Numbered from the stretch's first letter, positions 7,266 through 13,746 are shown. The stretch is DNA of 45,639 bases from a virus (IMGVR_UViG_3300046376_000051:1-45639), one strand, 5' to 3'. Translations and numbers: made by a program. Notes: generated by a model not told the origin, from the sequence alone.

Positions 7266-8406
7266 CGCGGGCCAAGAGTTTTTCTATCTCGACGACGACG
7301 GCACCAAGCAGGATGCCGAGCTGCACAACGCGATCCTGAACGCGGTCGATCAGCCGGTTGACGAAAAGATCATGGCTCCGATCCGCGAACGCAACCGCGC
7401 CAAGTGGCTGGCCGAGCAGAAGGCCGCGCAGAAAGAGGCCCGGCGCAAGAGCCAGTGGCAGCGCGCCAAAGCACGGGCGCAGGCACTACTGGAGAAGTTC
7501 AATCCGAACCATGAGCCGGGCGGCTCTCCGAGCGGCGGACAATTCTCCAGCGGAGGCGGATCAGGAGGCGGTGGCGACAGCAGCGGCAGCGAGGGCTCGT
7601 CCTCGCCGCACGCCAAAGATCCGACATCGGCGTCGTCGCTGTTGCGGATCGAGAAGAACGTCACGGTCAGCGATCTGCACGACAAGGTGCCGGGCTCGCG
7701 CGAACAGGATCTGATGGCGCGGTCGCGGCTGCGGACCAGCCACGAGACCGACAAGATGTACAAGCTGCCGAACGGACACTACGCGCCGGACCGGCTTCCG
7801 ACCCACCGCGCCATCGTCAACAAGCTGATGCCGGAATCACAGGTGGCAGCGGCGATCCCGAAGGCCGGTCAGCAGCCGGTGCTGCACATTCTCGGCGGCC
7901 GGGGCGGATCTGGCAAAGGCTGGTTCACCGGCAAGAACGGCACCATCGATCCGAAGACGGCGGTCTACATCAACAACGACGATGTCAAGGAAGAGCTGCC
8001 GGAATACAAGGGCTATAACGCCGGTCATGTCCACGAGGAAGCCAGCGACATCGCCGAGGGCATGGAGAAGTATGCGCGCGACAACAAGCTCAACGTCATC
8101 GTCGATGCCACGCTGAAGAGCGGGCCGTCACTGGCCAAGCGGATCGAGACCTACAAGGCGGCGGGCTACAAGATCCACGGGCACTATATGTACGCCTCGC
8201 CCGCCGAGGCCGCGACGCGGGCACTGGGCCGCTTCGTCGGCGGCAACGCCAAGAACGGCAAGGGCCGTTTTGTGCCGCCGGAATATTCGCTGTCCTCGAC
8301 CACGAACGAGCACACGTTCGACAGCCATCGCAAGGACATGGACTACTGGGAAGTGTACGACAACATGGGCTCCAGCCCGAAGTTGCATTCGCGCAAGGGC
8401 GACTGA
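7258..8406 (+). CDS. Zeta-toxin domain kinase with GSPxGGQF tag
   Basis: 382 residues from the ATG inside the end of the upstream gene. N-terminal third: a charged helix (KWLAEQKAAQKEARRKSQWQ), then the tag PGGSPSGGQFSSGGG and a Ser/Gly linker. C-terminal part: P-loop GGRGGSGKG (residues 213-221), a strand with NNDDVKEELPEY, then HEEASDIAEGM and VIVDATLKSGPSLAKRI, typical of zeta toxins. That family phosphorylates UDP-N-acetylglucosamine or related substrates and blocks wall synthesis. There is no epsilon-type antitoxin next to it. As the last gene of the packaging-side module it could be an injected effector (inference). Confidence 0.8.
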   Translation: MADAGQEFFYLDDDGTKQDAELHNAILNAVDQPVDEKIMAPIRERNRAKWLAEQKAAQKEARRKSQWQRAKARAQALLEKFNPNHEPGGSPSGGQFSSGGGSGGGGDSSGSEGSSSPHAKDPTSASSLLRIEKNVTVSDLHDKVPGSREQDLMARSRLRTSHETDKMYKLPNGHYAPDRLPTHRAIVNKLMPESQVAAAIPKAGQQPVLHILGGRGGSGKGWFTGKNGTIDPKTAVYINNDDVKEELPEYKGYNAGHVHEEASDIAEGMEKYARDNKLNVIVDATLKSGPSLAKRIETYKAAGYKIHGHYMYASPAEAATRALGRFVGGNAKNGKGRFVPPEYSLSSTTNEHTFDSHRKDMDYWEVYDNMGSSPKLHSRKGD

Positions 8407-8407
8407 G

Positions 8408-8593
8408 CTATTTCTTGGGCTTGTGGATGTCCTTGTCGCGCTGGGTCAGGTGGTCGTGGACCGAGCCCGGCGAGGTATCGACCATCGAGTCGTCGCGACA
8501 GCGCTGATCGTTGTCCCAATTCTCGGCCGGAATCGGACCGTCCGCGCTGACGTTGGCGGACGGGAGATCTTTCGGCTTTTTCGGATCTGCCAT
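8408..8593 (-). CDS. Small hydrophilic hypothetical protein (61 aa)
   Basis: A strongly charged, probably disordered protein (MADPKKPKDLPSANV at the start, HLTQRDKDIHKPKK at the end). GGAG lies eight bases before its ATG on the minus strand. It follows the HTH gene by five bases and so is likely its operon partner. Its stop lies one base from the end of the convergent zeta-toxin gene, and I see no terminator hairpin between them. Confidence 0.55.
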   Translation of the reverse strand: MADPKKPKDLPSANVSADGPIPAENWDNDQRCRDDSMVDTSPGSVHDHLTQRDKDIHKPKK

Positions 8594-8598
8594 GGTGT

Positions 8599-8853
8599 CT
8601 ACTCCAGCAGCGCGTAATCTGCCGAGAGGGTCCAGACCCGCCCCTTACTTTCGATGAACGGCGAGGCCGGAACTTCCAGCTTGAGCTTCTTCTTTAGCAT
8701 CAAGTGGAGCAGGATGGCCACCGGGCCGGGGATACGCGCCTCGCCCAGCGCCCAGCGCCGGGCGGTGCGAGAGCCGACGCCGAACAATTCGCCAGCGGCC
8801 CCTTGGGTCATCTGAAGCCGTTCTAGCGCCTTGCGATATTCTTCCGTAGTCAT
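8599..8853 (-). CDS. HTH transcriptional regulator (Cro/XRE-like)
   Basis: 84 residues with one helix-turn-helix: TTEEYRKALERLQMTQGAAGELFGVGSRTARRWALGE is laid out like small XRE/YiaG-type regulators, with recognition helix SRTARRWALGE. The C-terminal tail (about 40 residues) is unlike the family core. Alternative in-frame ATGs lie at 8865 and 8874. The promoter just upstream would start transcription close to 8865, so the mRNA may be leaderless or have about 12 leader bases; no ribosome-binding site is visible. It is the only clear small DNA-binding regulator here and the best local candidate for binding the repeated operators (inference). Confidence 0.75.
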   Translation of the reverse strand: MTTEEYRKALERLQMTQGAAGELFGVGSRTARRWALGEARIPGPVAILLHLMLKKKLKLEVPASPFIESKGRVWTLSADYALLE

Positions 8854-8871
8854 GGTTGTATTCATCCGAAT

Positions 8872-8900
8872 CATATAGGCCGTTTTGTCCAAAATGACAA
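8872..8900 (-). promoter_or_regulatory. Promoter/operator copy 1 (degenerate)
   Basis: Read on the minus strand: -35 TTGTCA (8895-8900), 17-bp spacer, -10 TATATG (8872-8877). Only the -10-proximal operator arm (GGCCTATA) matches the repeated palindrome. The other arm is replaced by a TTTTGGACAAAA stretch. It serves the HTH gene and begins three bases after the stop of the immunity gene. Confidence 0.6.
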
Positions 8901-8902
8901 GA

Positions 8903-9190
8903 TCAGCCGACCGTGCCATCGGCGTTGCGCCGCACCACCGCCGTGTTGGCCCAGATCAATGCGGCAAACCAGCCAAGCACGGTCCAGCCGAAGGCGAGGT
9001 TAAGCACGACGATGGCCGGTTTCTGATGGTGGCCTCGATTCCACGCGACGATTGACGGCAAGAAGTAACCAGCGATGATCACGCCGATCAGGACAAGGCC
9101 CATGAAGGCATCCGCGCCCTCGTTGCCAGTTGACGCGAACGCCGGGGTTGCCGCCAGCAGTGCGGCGGCGATGAGTAGAGATCGTTTCAT
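8903..9190 (-). CDS. Superinfection immunity protein (T4 Imm-like)
   Basis: 95 residues. A signal-peptide-like N-terminus (KRSLLIAAALLAATPAFA) is followed by two membrane helices: about residues 30-50, ending GYFLPSIVAWNRGHH, and about 58-82, VLNLAFGWTVLGWFAALIWA. The YFLPSIVAW ... LNLAFGWTxLGWxxALIWA pattern is the hallmark of the Imm_superinfect family. T4 Imm sits in the inner membrane and blocks DNA entry of related phages. The periplasmic signal plus two helices suggests an N-out topology. Last gene of the unit headed by the gene at 11142. A short GGAG lies rather far (about 13 bases) upstream. Confidence 0.85.
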   Translation of the reverse strand: MKRSLLIAAALLAATPAFASTGNEGADAFMGLVLIGVIIAGYFLPSIVAWNRGHHQKPAIVVLNLAFGWTVLGWFAALIWANTAVVRRNADGTVG

Positions 9191-9204
9191 TGGTCTGGTG
9201 TTGC

Positions 9205-9281
9205 TCCTGTTTGTTGTTGTGAAGATCCGGAATGGCGCTTCGTTCTGCGCATCGTGATATGCGCAGCGGCGAAACGTCAGG
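9205..9281 (-). repeat. Duplicated intergenic hairpin element, copy A
   Basis: About 75 bp that recur almost intact at 10047-10120. On the minus strand it begins at the stop codon of the nuclease gene and runs to just before the next ribosome-binding site. It holds an 8-bp stem with a 6-base loop (CTGCGCAT at 9245-9252 pairing with ATGCGCAG at 9259-9266), flanked by an outer TTCG/CGAA pairing. There is no T-run, so it is not a classical terminator. mRNA processing, attenuation or coupling are possible roles. Confidence 0.75.
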
Positions 9282-10035
9282 CGGCCTTTGAGACCGGGTT
9301 AAATTTCAGCTCCATCTCGTATTCGATCAGGGTAACGCCCGGAATGCGAGACGCAGCCAGTTTCAAGTCCTCCGTGATTTCCTTCGCGATAATGATGCCG
9401 CGCACCGGCCGTGATGTTTCCATGTTCATATCGACCCATGCCATGTAGCGCGCCAATTGTCCGATGACGCGGTCGTAGCCGCGAGAGACCTTCAGCTCGA
9501 TCACCACGAGGCTGTCCTGCGCATCGAGTGCGAGAACGTCCATGCGACGTCCGCCTGCATCGGTCTCCAAGCCGGTGATTTCCTCGTTCTCGTAGAGGCG
9601 TAGGCCCGGCTCGACCAGATGAAGGTTCTTGGCGACAAAGTTCTGCAGATCGCGCTCATAGGCGAACTCGGCGAGCTGCTCGGCTTCGTTTGCGTCGTCC
9701 AGCCCTGCCGTCACAACAGCGATGACAGGATCGCCCTTGTAGGAGGGTGGTCCGTCCAGCTCGGGCTTCCAAAGCCGAAATTGATCCGGGCCAACTTTGT
9801 AAAACAGGTCGAAGCCGCGCCCCGGCTTGATGGTGGGATGACTCTGCCGGAATCTGGCATTGTTGATGCTCATGCCCTCGACGTGCATCGTCACCGTGTT
9901 GGGGCTGGTCTTGGGATAGTGCTGCTTGAACCAACGCACCGCGTCAAATTTGGAGAATATCTGATCGGGCTTGAGATGCTCATTTGCCCACTCCGTCAAA
10001 ATCGTCTTGGTCGGCCGGTCATAGATCGTCCTCAT
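9277..10035 (-). CDS. NucS-like PD-(D/E)XK endonuclease
   Basis: 252 residues. The C-terminal half is the NucS (DUF91-like) nuclease core: ERDLQNFVAKNLHLVEPGL, then GGRRMDVLALDAQDSLVVIELKVSRG, giving the catalytic Asp (MDV) and Glu-x-Lys (IELK), then IGQLARYMAWVDMN. The N-terminal about 100 residues (TEWANEHLKPDQIFSKFDAV...) look like a small DNA-binding or winged-helix-like domain that often precedes restriction-type nucleases. NucS proteins cut at mismatches or branched DNA. Here a role in degrading host or competitor DNA, or in repair, is possible. No methylase partner is adjacent, so a restriction-modification system is unlikely. Confidence 0.75.
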   Translation of the reverse strand: MRTIYDRPTKTILTEWANEHLKPDQIFSKFDAVRWFKQHYPKTSPNTVTMHVEGMSINNARFRQSHPTIKPGRGFDLFYKVGPDQFRLWKPELDGPPSYKGDPVIAVVTAGLDDANEAEQLAEFAYERDLQNFVAKNLHLVEPGLRLYENEEITGLETDAGGRRMDVLALDAQDSLVVIELKVSRGYDRVIGQLARYMAWVDMNMETSRPVRGIIIAKEITEDLKLAASRIPGVTLIEYEMELKFNPVSKAA

Positions 10036-10046
10036 TTCGGACTCGT

Positions 10047-10120
10047 CTCCTTTGTTGTGAAGTTACCGGGATTGGCGCTTCGGATTGCGCACCGTGATGC
10101 GCAGGGTCGAAACGTCAGGC
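10047..10120 (-). repeat. Duplicated intergenic hairpin element, copy B
   Basis: Second copy of the element at 9205-9281. It again starts at a stop codon (of the GIY-YIG-like gene) and ends before the next ribosome-binding site. The stem is shorter (TGCGCA at 10086-10091 with TGCGCA at 10098-10103) around the related loop CCGTGA. The outer TTCG/CGAA pairing is kept. Conservation of both stems, with loop and length changes between copies, suggests selection on the RNA fold. Confidence 0.75.
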
Positions 10121-10612
10121 GATGGTCATTTGCTGATCGCCGACATAGACTTCGATCTGGCGCGGCGGACCGTCGTCCGTTAAATCGCTGCAATAGGCCT
10201 TGATGGCGGGCGCATTGATCTCGGTGCCAGCCTGATAAGTGAAGCGGGCGACCTTGTTGGCGAAGTCGTATTCCTGCGTCAGCAATCCGGTTTCTATCGT
10301 TGCGCGCTGCGCTTCCATCAGGGCGCGGAGAAATTTTCCGCCACCCGTTTTGGTATTCCAGCCGATATGCCGTTGCTTGCGATGCTCCCATTCCAACTTC
10401 GCAGCTTCGAAGCGGGTGAGGTTTTCGGCCAGAACCGTGAAGATGTGTCCGGCAGGGAAGCGCCTATTATCTCTGTGCTCCTTCTGCCGGTTCTTGCGGT
10501 ATGTGATGCCGACATAGCCTTGCGTAAATGGATCGGTGTGCTCCGGGAGATGGAGCCAGTACACGCTGTGGATCGGCTGCGAGTCCGATGGCTTTGGATT
10601 CTGCATCGACAT
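10115..10612 (-). CDS. GIY-YIG-like nuclease domain protein
   Basis: 165 residues. SVYWLHLPEHTD ... QGYVGITYRKNRQKEHR matches the start of the GIY-YIG fold: a Y-W/L strand, then GYVGIT as the YIG strand, then Arg and Glu-His in the following helix. A further helix AAKLEWEHRKQRHIGWN could supply the acidic metal ligand. This family cuts DNA in homing, restriction and repair enzymes. The C-terminal half is unassigned. The ATG overlaps the upstream stop (TGATG). It is co-transcribed with the NucS-like gene, giving two nucleases in one unit. Confidence 0.6.
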   Translation of the reverse strand: MSMQNPKPSDSQPIHSVYWLHLPEHTDPFTQGYVGITYRKNRQKEHRDNRRFPAGHIFTVLAENLTRFEAAKLEWEHRKQRHIGWNTKTGGGKFLRALMEAQRATIETGLLTQEYDFANKVARFTYQAGTEINAPAIKAYCSDLTDDGPPRQIEVYVGDQQMTIA

Positions 10613-11142
10613 CACGCCACCTTGCGCGCGACCGCTTCTGCGACCGCACTCTCGATATTGGCGCGGTAGCGGTTGCGGCCTTCCTCGACCGACATCCAGC
10701 GCCAGTCGTCGCCATTGCCGTTGCGCTTGATCCGCTCGACCGCGAAGGACAGCTTCAGCGACTTGGCGAAAGCCATGAACTTGTCGCCGGGCTCGCGGGC
10801 TTCGTCCTTCTCGACTCGCGTCTTGACGCGCTTGAGCGCCTTGAGCATGCCGTGCAGCTTGCGCTCGCCAGCGGAATGCACGTCGCGAAATTCGACATCG
10901 TAGGCGATGAAGGATGGTTCGGCGGTCTCGCTGATGAAGCCGTACATGCCGAGACCATCGACCACGAGGCCGAGCAGATGTTTCGGCGTGCCGTAGCCGA
11001 GGAAATTGTCGCCATCGCTGGGACATCCCACCGGGTGTTCGTATCGATCCTCGCGGCGCGCGACGCGCACCTCGACATATTCGGTGCCGTAGCGGTTGAC
11101 CCGCTCGATCAGCAGGCCGTATTGGTCGTCAGGTTTAGTCAC
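10612..11142 (-). CDS. Hypothetical protein (176 aa)
   Basis: Starts at a GTG with AGGAG five bases upstream. Begins with TKPDDQYGLLIERVNRYG and has a central hydrophobic region (HLLGLVVDGLGMYGFISET) and a charged helical C-terminal half rich in Lys/Arg/Glu. No family recognised. First gene of the unit that continues into the GIY-YIG-like protein, the NucS-like nuclease and the immunity protein. Confidence 0.65.
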   Translation of the reverse strand: MTKPDDQYGLLIERVNRYGTEYVEVRVARREDRYEHPVGCPSDGDNFLGYGTPKHLLGLVVDGLGMYGFISETAEPSFIAYDVEFRDVHSAGERKLHGMLKALKRVKTRVEKDEAREPGDKFMAFAKSLKLSFAVERIKRNGNGDDWRWMSVEEGRNRYRANIESAVAEAVARKVA

Positions 11143-11175
11143 TGGGGCTCCTTTTCAGCCGTTTGCTTACACTCT

Positions 11176-11204
11176 ATAGATAGGTCATTTTGACCTACAG
11201 CCAA
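11176..11204 (-). promoter_or_regulatory. Promoter/operator copy 2 (divergent)
   Basis: The palindrome TAGGTCA-TTT-TGACCTA (11181-11197) is a perfect 7-bp inverted repeat and clearly related to the others, but GGCC is changed to GGTC/GACC. On the minus strand the -35 is TTGGCT (11199-11204). The -10 region is shifted by a 2-bp insertion (CTATAGATAGG in place of CTATATAGG on the plus strand). It precedes the 176-residue gene. Confidence 0.55.
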
Positions 11205-11213
11205 GATGGCATA

Positions 11214-11651
11214 TCAATTCAGACCAAACTCGCGCATCAATTTCGCTCTTTCAGCAGGGTTGTCCCTCAATTCCTTCCCTCGCTTATAAGATGTCCGTAG
11301 CTGCTGCTTGACTTGCTCCTTGGACATCTCGGAGTGGCATAGTGTTTGATCGATAAACGAAGCAGTGGCTCGCCAGTCCATCTTGTTCATGTACGGATCA
11401 AGTCGATTGAGTTCCTCACCGAAGTCAGCCATCTCTTGCTTTTCGGTCGCTGACCATGTGGGGGAGTTGAGATCCCAAGTCTTACCGTTGGCGTTCATGT
11501 TGCCATGGCATCTGATCACTGCTTGCGATTGAGCCACTTCCGGACTCTTCGTTGGTCCCGAGCTGTTCGGGCTAAACACTCCGCCGATGAGGATGAATGC
11601 GATCAGCCCGATCCACACGAGCTGGCCGAGTTCTTTCTGGTTTCGTGTCAT
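11214..11651 (-). CDS. Membrane-anchored hypothetical protein (145 aa)
   Basis: One N-terminal hydrophobic helix (about residues 8-26, LGQLVWIGLIAFILIGGVF) is followed by a soluble domain with two Cys (VIRCHGNMN and TLCHSEM) that could form a disulfide if exported. The C-terminus is charged and helical (RGKELRDNPAERAKLMREF). AGGAGA lies seven bases upstream of the ATG. It is a single-gene unit under promoter copy 3. It looks like an inner-membrane protein facing the periplasm. No family recognised. Confidence 0.65.
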   Translation of the reverse strand: MTRNQKELGQLVWIGLIAFILIGGVFSPNSSGPTKSPEVAQSQAVIRCHGNMNANGKTWDLNSPTWSATEKQEMADFGEELNRLDPYMNKMDWRATASFIDQTLCHSEMSKEQVKQQLRTSYKRGKELRDNPAERAKLMREFGLN

Positions 11652-11697
11652 ATTATGGTCTCCTGTTTAAGGCGCGCGGAATGCGCTCTTCACTCTC

Positions 11698-11726
11698 TAT
11701 ATAGGCCATTATGGCCTATATGTCAA
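11698..11726 (-). promoter_or_regulatory. Promoter/operator copy 3 (best match)
   Basis: Minus strand: -35 TTGACA (11721-11726), 17-bp spacer, -10 TATATA (11698-11703), a near-consensus sigma-70 promoter. The palindrome spans 11699-11721 with 11-base arms (ATATAGGCCAT / ATGGCCTATAT) around one base. The leader to the gene at 11651 is about 40 bases. Confidence 0.85.
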
Positions 11727-11748
11727 TAGGACGTATCAAGAGAATATT

Positions 11749-12375
11749 TTAGTGGCCCCATGAATAATACTGAGGCTGGTAGACCGGGACGCCAGCGACC
11801 ATCGTGGGCTTGCAGCGCGAGGCCCAGCGCACGCTGCAGATCCGGACGCCGCCCTCTTGGGCCAGTCGCCGTATCGGCAGGCCTTGGTCATCGCCTTCGA
11901 ATCGGGGAGCCAGATACTGGCCGGGCATCGGCACGCACTTGCCCTGATCGTGGCCGGTCGGAACCGTCTCCTGCGCGATCTCGCGCAAAATGACGTGCTT
12001 GCCCTTCACCTCGACCACTTCGAAATATTCGATGTTGGTCTGGTCGTAACCCCAATGGGTCTTGAGCAGCTCGCCGACCTTGTAGTCCGGCACCCACGCG
12101 ACCCGCTTGGCCTTGCGCTCATCCTTGAAGGCGAGCGACTTGCGGCGGCTCACGAAAGCATCGGCAACGGCAGCGTTGCGCCGGGCCTCGTCGCGATAGA
12201 TGTAATTGAAAACCGGCTTGGCCTGCTTGCCGTAGAACACCGCCGCGCCGACCTTGCCAGCGTTCTTGGCGCTGCGTGCGGAGTAGAGATAGGCGACCGC
12301 GTCGGACTGCTTGTCGGTGACCTTGGTCGCGCCCTTCGGGGTGTAAAATTCGCGGGTGAATTTCAGGCGGCGCAT
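11749..12375 (-). CDS. Hypothetical protein (208 aa)
   Basis: A basic N-terminus (MRRLKFTREFYTPKGATKV), an Ala-rich helix (AVAYLYSARSAKNAGKVGAAVFYG), then a basic segment (RRKSLAFKDERKAKRV). A beta-rich C-terminal domain follows with YFEVVEVKGKHVILREI and the end YQPQYYSWGH. AGGAGAT lies about 14 bases upstream, at the end of the preceding gene. I do not recognise it. It is the second gene of the copy 4 unit. Confidence 0.6.
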   Translation of the reverse strand: MRRLKFTREFYTPKGATKVTDKQSDAVAYLYSARSAKNAGKVGAAVFYGKQAKPVFNYIYRDEARRNAAVADAFVSRRKSLAFKDERKAKRVAWVPDYKVGELLKTHWGYDQTNIEYFEVVEVKGKHVILREIAQETVPTGHDQGKCVPMPGQYLAPRFEGDDQGLPIRRLAQEGGVRICSVRWASRCKPTMVAGVPVYQPQYYSWGH

Positions 12376-12377
12376 AA

Positions 12378-12839
12378 TTACTGGGGATCTCCTGTTTTGT
12401 AGAAGGCCTTGCGGGCCTCCGCTAATCCAACGGTCAGCGGATCGCCGCTGTTGCGGTTGGCCTCATAGGCGACCTTGGCGGCGACCCATCGGCTGAACAT
12501 CTCGCGACCGGCTTCCGGCACCGCCTCGCCGAACTTCTCGGCCCATGCCTTGGCTTCCGCGCCGCCCGAATATTCGTTCAAGCCCGACCACTGCACGTGC
12601 TCGTTTTCGTCGAGGAACATCGCGCCGCCGATCAGCGCGTAGGTCGAAGCCTTCGGCTTGTTCCAGACTTCGCCGGGCCGCTTCGGGTTGGTGGTTTGCG
12701 AGACAAACCGAAAGCCCTTCTTGGCCTTGTACTCGATCCAGTAACGGATCTTGCAGCGCAGCCGAAAACCGTAGGGATAATCCGCGACCACGTAGGCGGT
12801 CTCGGGGGAAGTGTGGCCAGAAAGCAATTTCAAAATCAT
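12378..12839 (-). CDS. Hypothetical protein (about 150-158 aa), start uncertain
   Basis: The body is clear: YGFRLRCKIRYWIEYKAKKGFRFVS, then TYALIGGAMFLDENEHVQWSG, then Ala/Glu-rich helices to the end. No family known. The start is unclear. The ATG at 12854 lies only four bases after the -10 box, too close for the transcript. The ATG at 12839 sits directly on GAGGAG. A TTG at 12833 has GAGGAG at the ideal six-base spacing. I list the middle choice. Confidence 0.6.
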   Translation of the reverse strand: MILKLLSGHTSPETAYVVADYPYGFRLRCKIRYWIEYKAKKGFRFVSQTTNPKRPGEVWNKPKASTYALIGGAMFLDENEHVQWSGLNEYSGGAEAKAWAEKFGEAVPEAGREMFSRWVAAKVAYEANRNSGDPLTVGLAEARKAFYKTGDPQ

Positions 12840-12858
12840 CTCCTCTGTTTGCATTCTC

Positions 12859-12887
12859 TATATAGGCCGTTTCGGCCTATACGTCAA
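12859..12887 (-). promoter_or_regulatory. Promoter/operator copy 4
   Basis: Minus strand: -35 TTGACG (12882-12887), 17-bp spacer, -10 TATATA (12859-12864). Palindrome TATAGGCCG-TTT-CGGCCTATA at 12861-12881 is perfect, with 9-bp arms. The TGA inside the -35 box is the stop codon of the upstream gene (12884-12886). Confidence 0.85.
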
Positions 12888-13108
12888 GTGGTCGTAACAG
12901 GATCTTCCAGCAGCTCGCCGAACAGGTGAGCCAGCGGAACGCCATCGACTTGGATCTTGCCGATGCCGTCGCCGGACACCGCGTAATAGCTGCCCATTTC
13001 GGGGTTCTTGCCGATCCGCTCCTGCGCGTATTTCCGCGCGCCCTTCAGGGTCTTGAACGACTTCGATTTGCGGTAGCCATCGACGGACGAGTAGAAAACT
13101 TTGATCAT
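12884..13108 (-). CDS. Small hypothetical protein (74 aa)
   Basis: A basic N-terminal half (IKVFYSSVDGYRKSKSFKTLKGARKYAQERIG) folds as strand-helix. The C-terminal half is acidic and ends LFGELLEDPVTTT. The layout recalls small substrate- or DNA-binding host-takeover proteins, but no family is identified. GGAGG lies upstream at the end of the preceding 25-codon gene. Its stop codon is part of the next promoter's -35 box. Confidence 0.6.
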   Translation of the reverse strand: MIKVFYSSVDGYRKSKSFKTLKGARKYAQERIGKNPEMGSYYAVSGDGIGKIQVDGVPLAHLFGELLEDPVTTT

Positions 13109-13112
13109 TGGA

Positions 13113-13190
13113 TCAGGCCTCCTGCGGGGCCGCGCCTTGGAAAAAGGCCGCGACCAGATAGTTGAGGAATTTGTTGATGAGCTTGGCCAT
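13113..13190 (-). CDS. Micro protein (25 aa)
   Basis: The ATG overlaps the TAA of the upstream gene (13190-13192) by one base. The product is an amphipathic, mostly hydrophobic helix (MAKLINKFLNYLVAAFFQG) with a short Ala/Pro tail. It ends five bases before the next gene, and its last codons supply that gene's GGAGG site. It may be a membrane-active micro protein or simply a translational coupler. Confidence 0.45.
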   Translation of the reverse strand: MAKLINKFLNYLVAAFFQGAAPQEA

Positions 13191-13366
13191 TAGTGCAGAA
13201 CCTCTTTTGCGGGGACGTGGTGGGGGTTGGCGACGAACACGCCTTCAAGAAACAGCCACTCGACTTCCGGGCATTCGGCACCGGCCTTGAGGGCGAACTC
13301 AGCGACCAGCCCGACCGGGGCGGCGTTGTGAGCGGGTTCACCGTAGGATTCATAGAACAGGGGCAC
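13190..13366 (-). CDS. Small hypothetical protein (58 aa)
   Basis: Starts at a GTG with AAGGA seven bases upstream. An in-frame ATG at 13396 lies inside the promoter and is rejected. Begins VPLFYESYGEP and has an acidic helical middle (AEFALKAGAECPEVEWLFLEG), ending VPAKEVLH. No family recognised. First gene of the copy 5 unit of three genes. Confidence 0.6.
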   Translation of the reverse strand: MPLFYESYGEPAHNAAPVGLVAEFALKAGAECPEVEWLFLEGVFVANPHHVPAKEVLH

Positions 13367-13393
13367 TTGTCGTTCCTTTCTCTCTTCACTCTT

Positions 13394-13422
13394 CATATAG
13401 GCCGTTCTGGCCTATACGACAA
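13394..13422 (-). promoter_or_regulatory. Promoter/operator copy 5
   Basis: Minus strand: -35 TTGTCG (13417-13422), 17-bp spacer, -10 TATATG (13394-13399). Palindrome TATAGGCCG-TTC-TGGCCTATA at 13396-13416. GACCACT precedes the -35, as in copies 4 and 6. The leader after the -10 (GAAGAGTGAAGAG) resembles those of copies 3 and 7. Confidence 0.8.
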
Positions 13423-13437
13423 GTGGTCATGTTCGAA

Positions 13438-13746
13438 TTATTTAGCAAGCAAGGCGTCGATTTCGTCCAGCTCAGCGATGTTCACTTCGGGGTTCCGGAA
13501 CTCGGCAGGGGCCGCCTTGTAGGCGAGCCAGCCAGCTTCGTTCAGCCGGATCGAAGCGTCCTTGCCTTCGTCCATGACGCTCACGAGGCCCTTCTTGCTC
13601 AGCGAGGCGACCACGCCAGAGAAGGTCTTCTTGCTGGCGAACGGGTTGGCGCTCCACGTCCAGACCCAGCGGCCGACCGCGCCCTCGCCGTATTCCGAGG
13701 AGACGATCCCCTCGATGGCGCGGCATTCGTTTTTGGTTAACTTCAC
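13438..13746 (-). CDS. Winged-helix-like protein (102 aa)
   Basis: Starts at a GTG (VKLTKNECRAIEG). The longer reading from 13794 would begin close to the -10 box and is disfavoured. The layout helix (KNECRAIEGIVSSEY), helix (SKKTFSGVVASLSKKGLVSV) and charged wing (DEGKDASIRLNEAG) matches a small winged-helix protein of the kind seen in transcription factors. The tail (NIAELDEIDALLAK) is acidic. It is alone under promoter copy 6. It could be a second DNA-binding regulator of the island. The start of helix one is uncertain. Confidence 0.6.
   Translation of the reverse strand: MKLTKNECRAIEGIVSSEYGEGAVGRWVWTWSANPFASKKTFSGVVASLSKKGLVSVMDEGKDASIRLNEAGWLAYKAAPAEFRNPEVNIAELDEIDALLAK

Noticed and set aside
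7258-8406. A classical zeta/epsilon toxin-antitoxin system
   Set aside because: No small antitoxin gene lies beside it on the same strand; the next small gene is on the opposite strand and is a disordered Lys-rich protein.
9277-10612. A restriction-modification system formed by the two nucleases
   Set aside because: No DNA methyltransferase is next to them; the only methyltransferase, at 2.3 kb, has no DNA-methylase motif.
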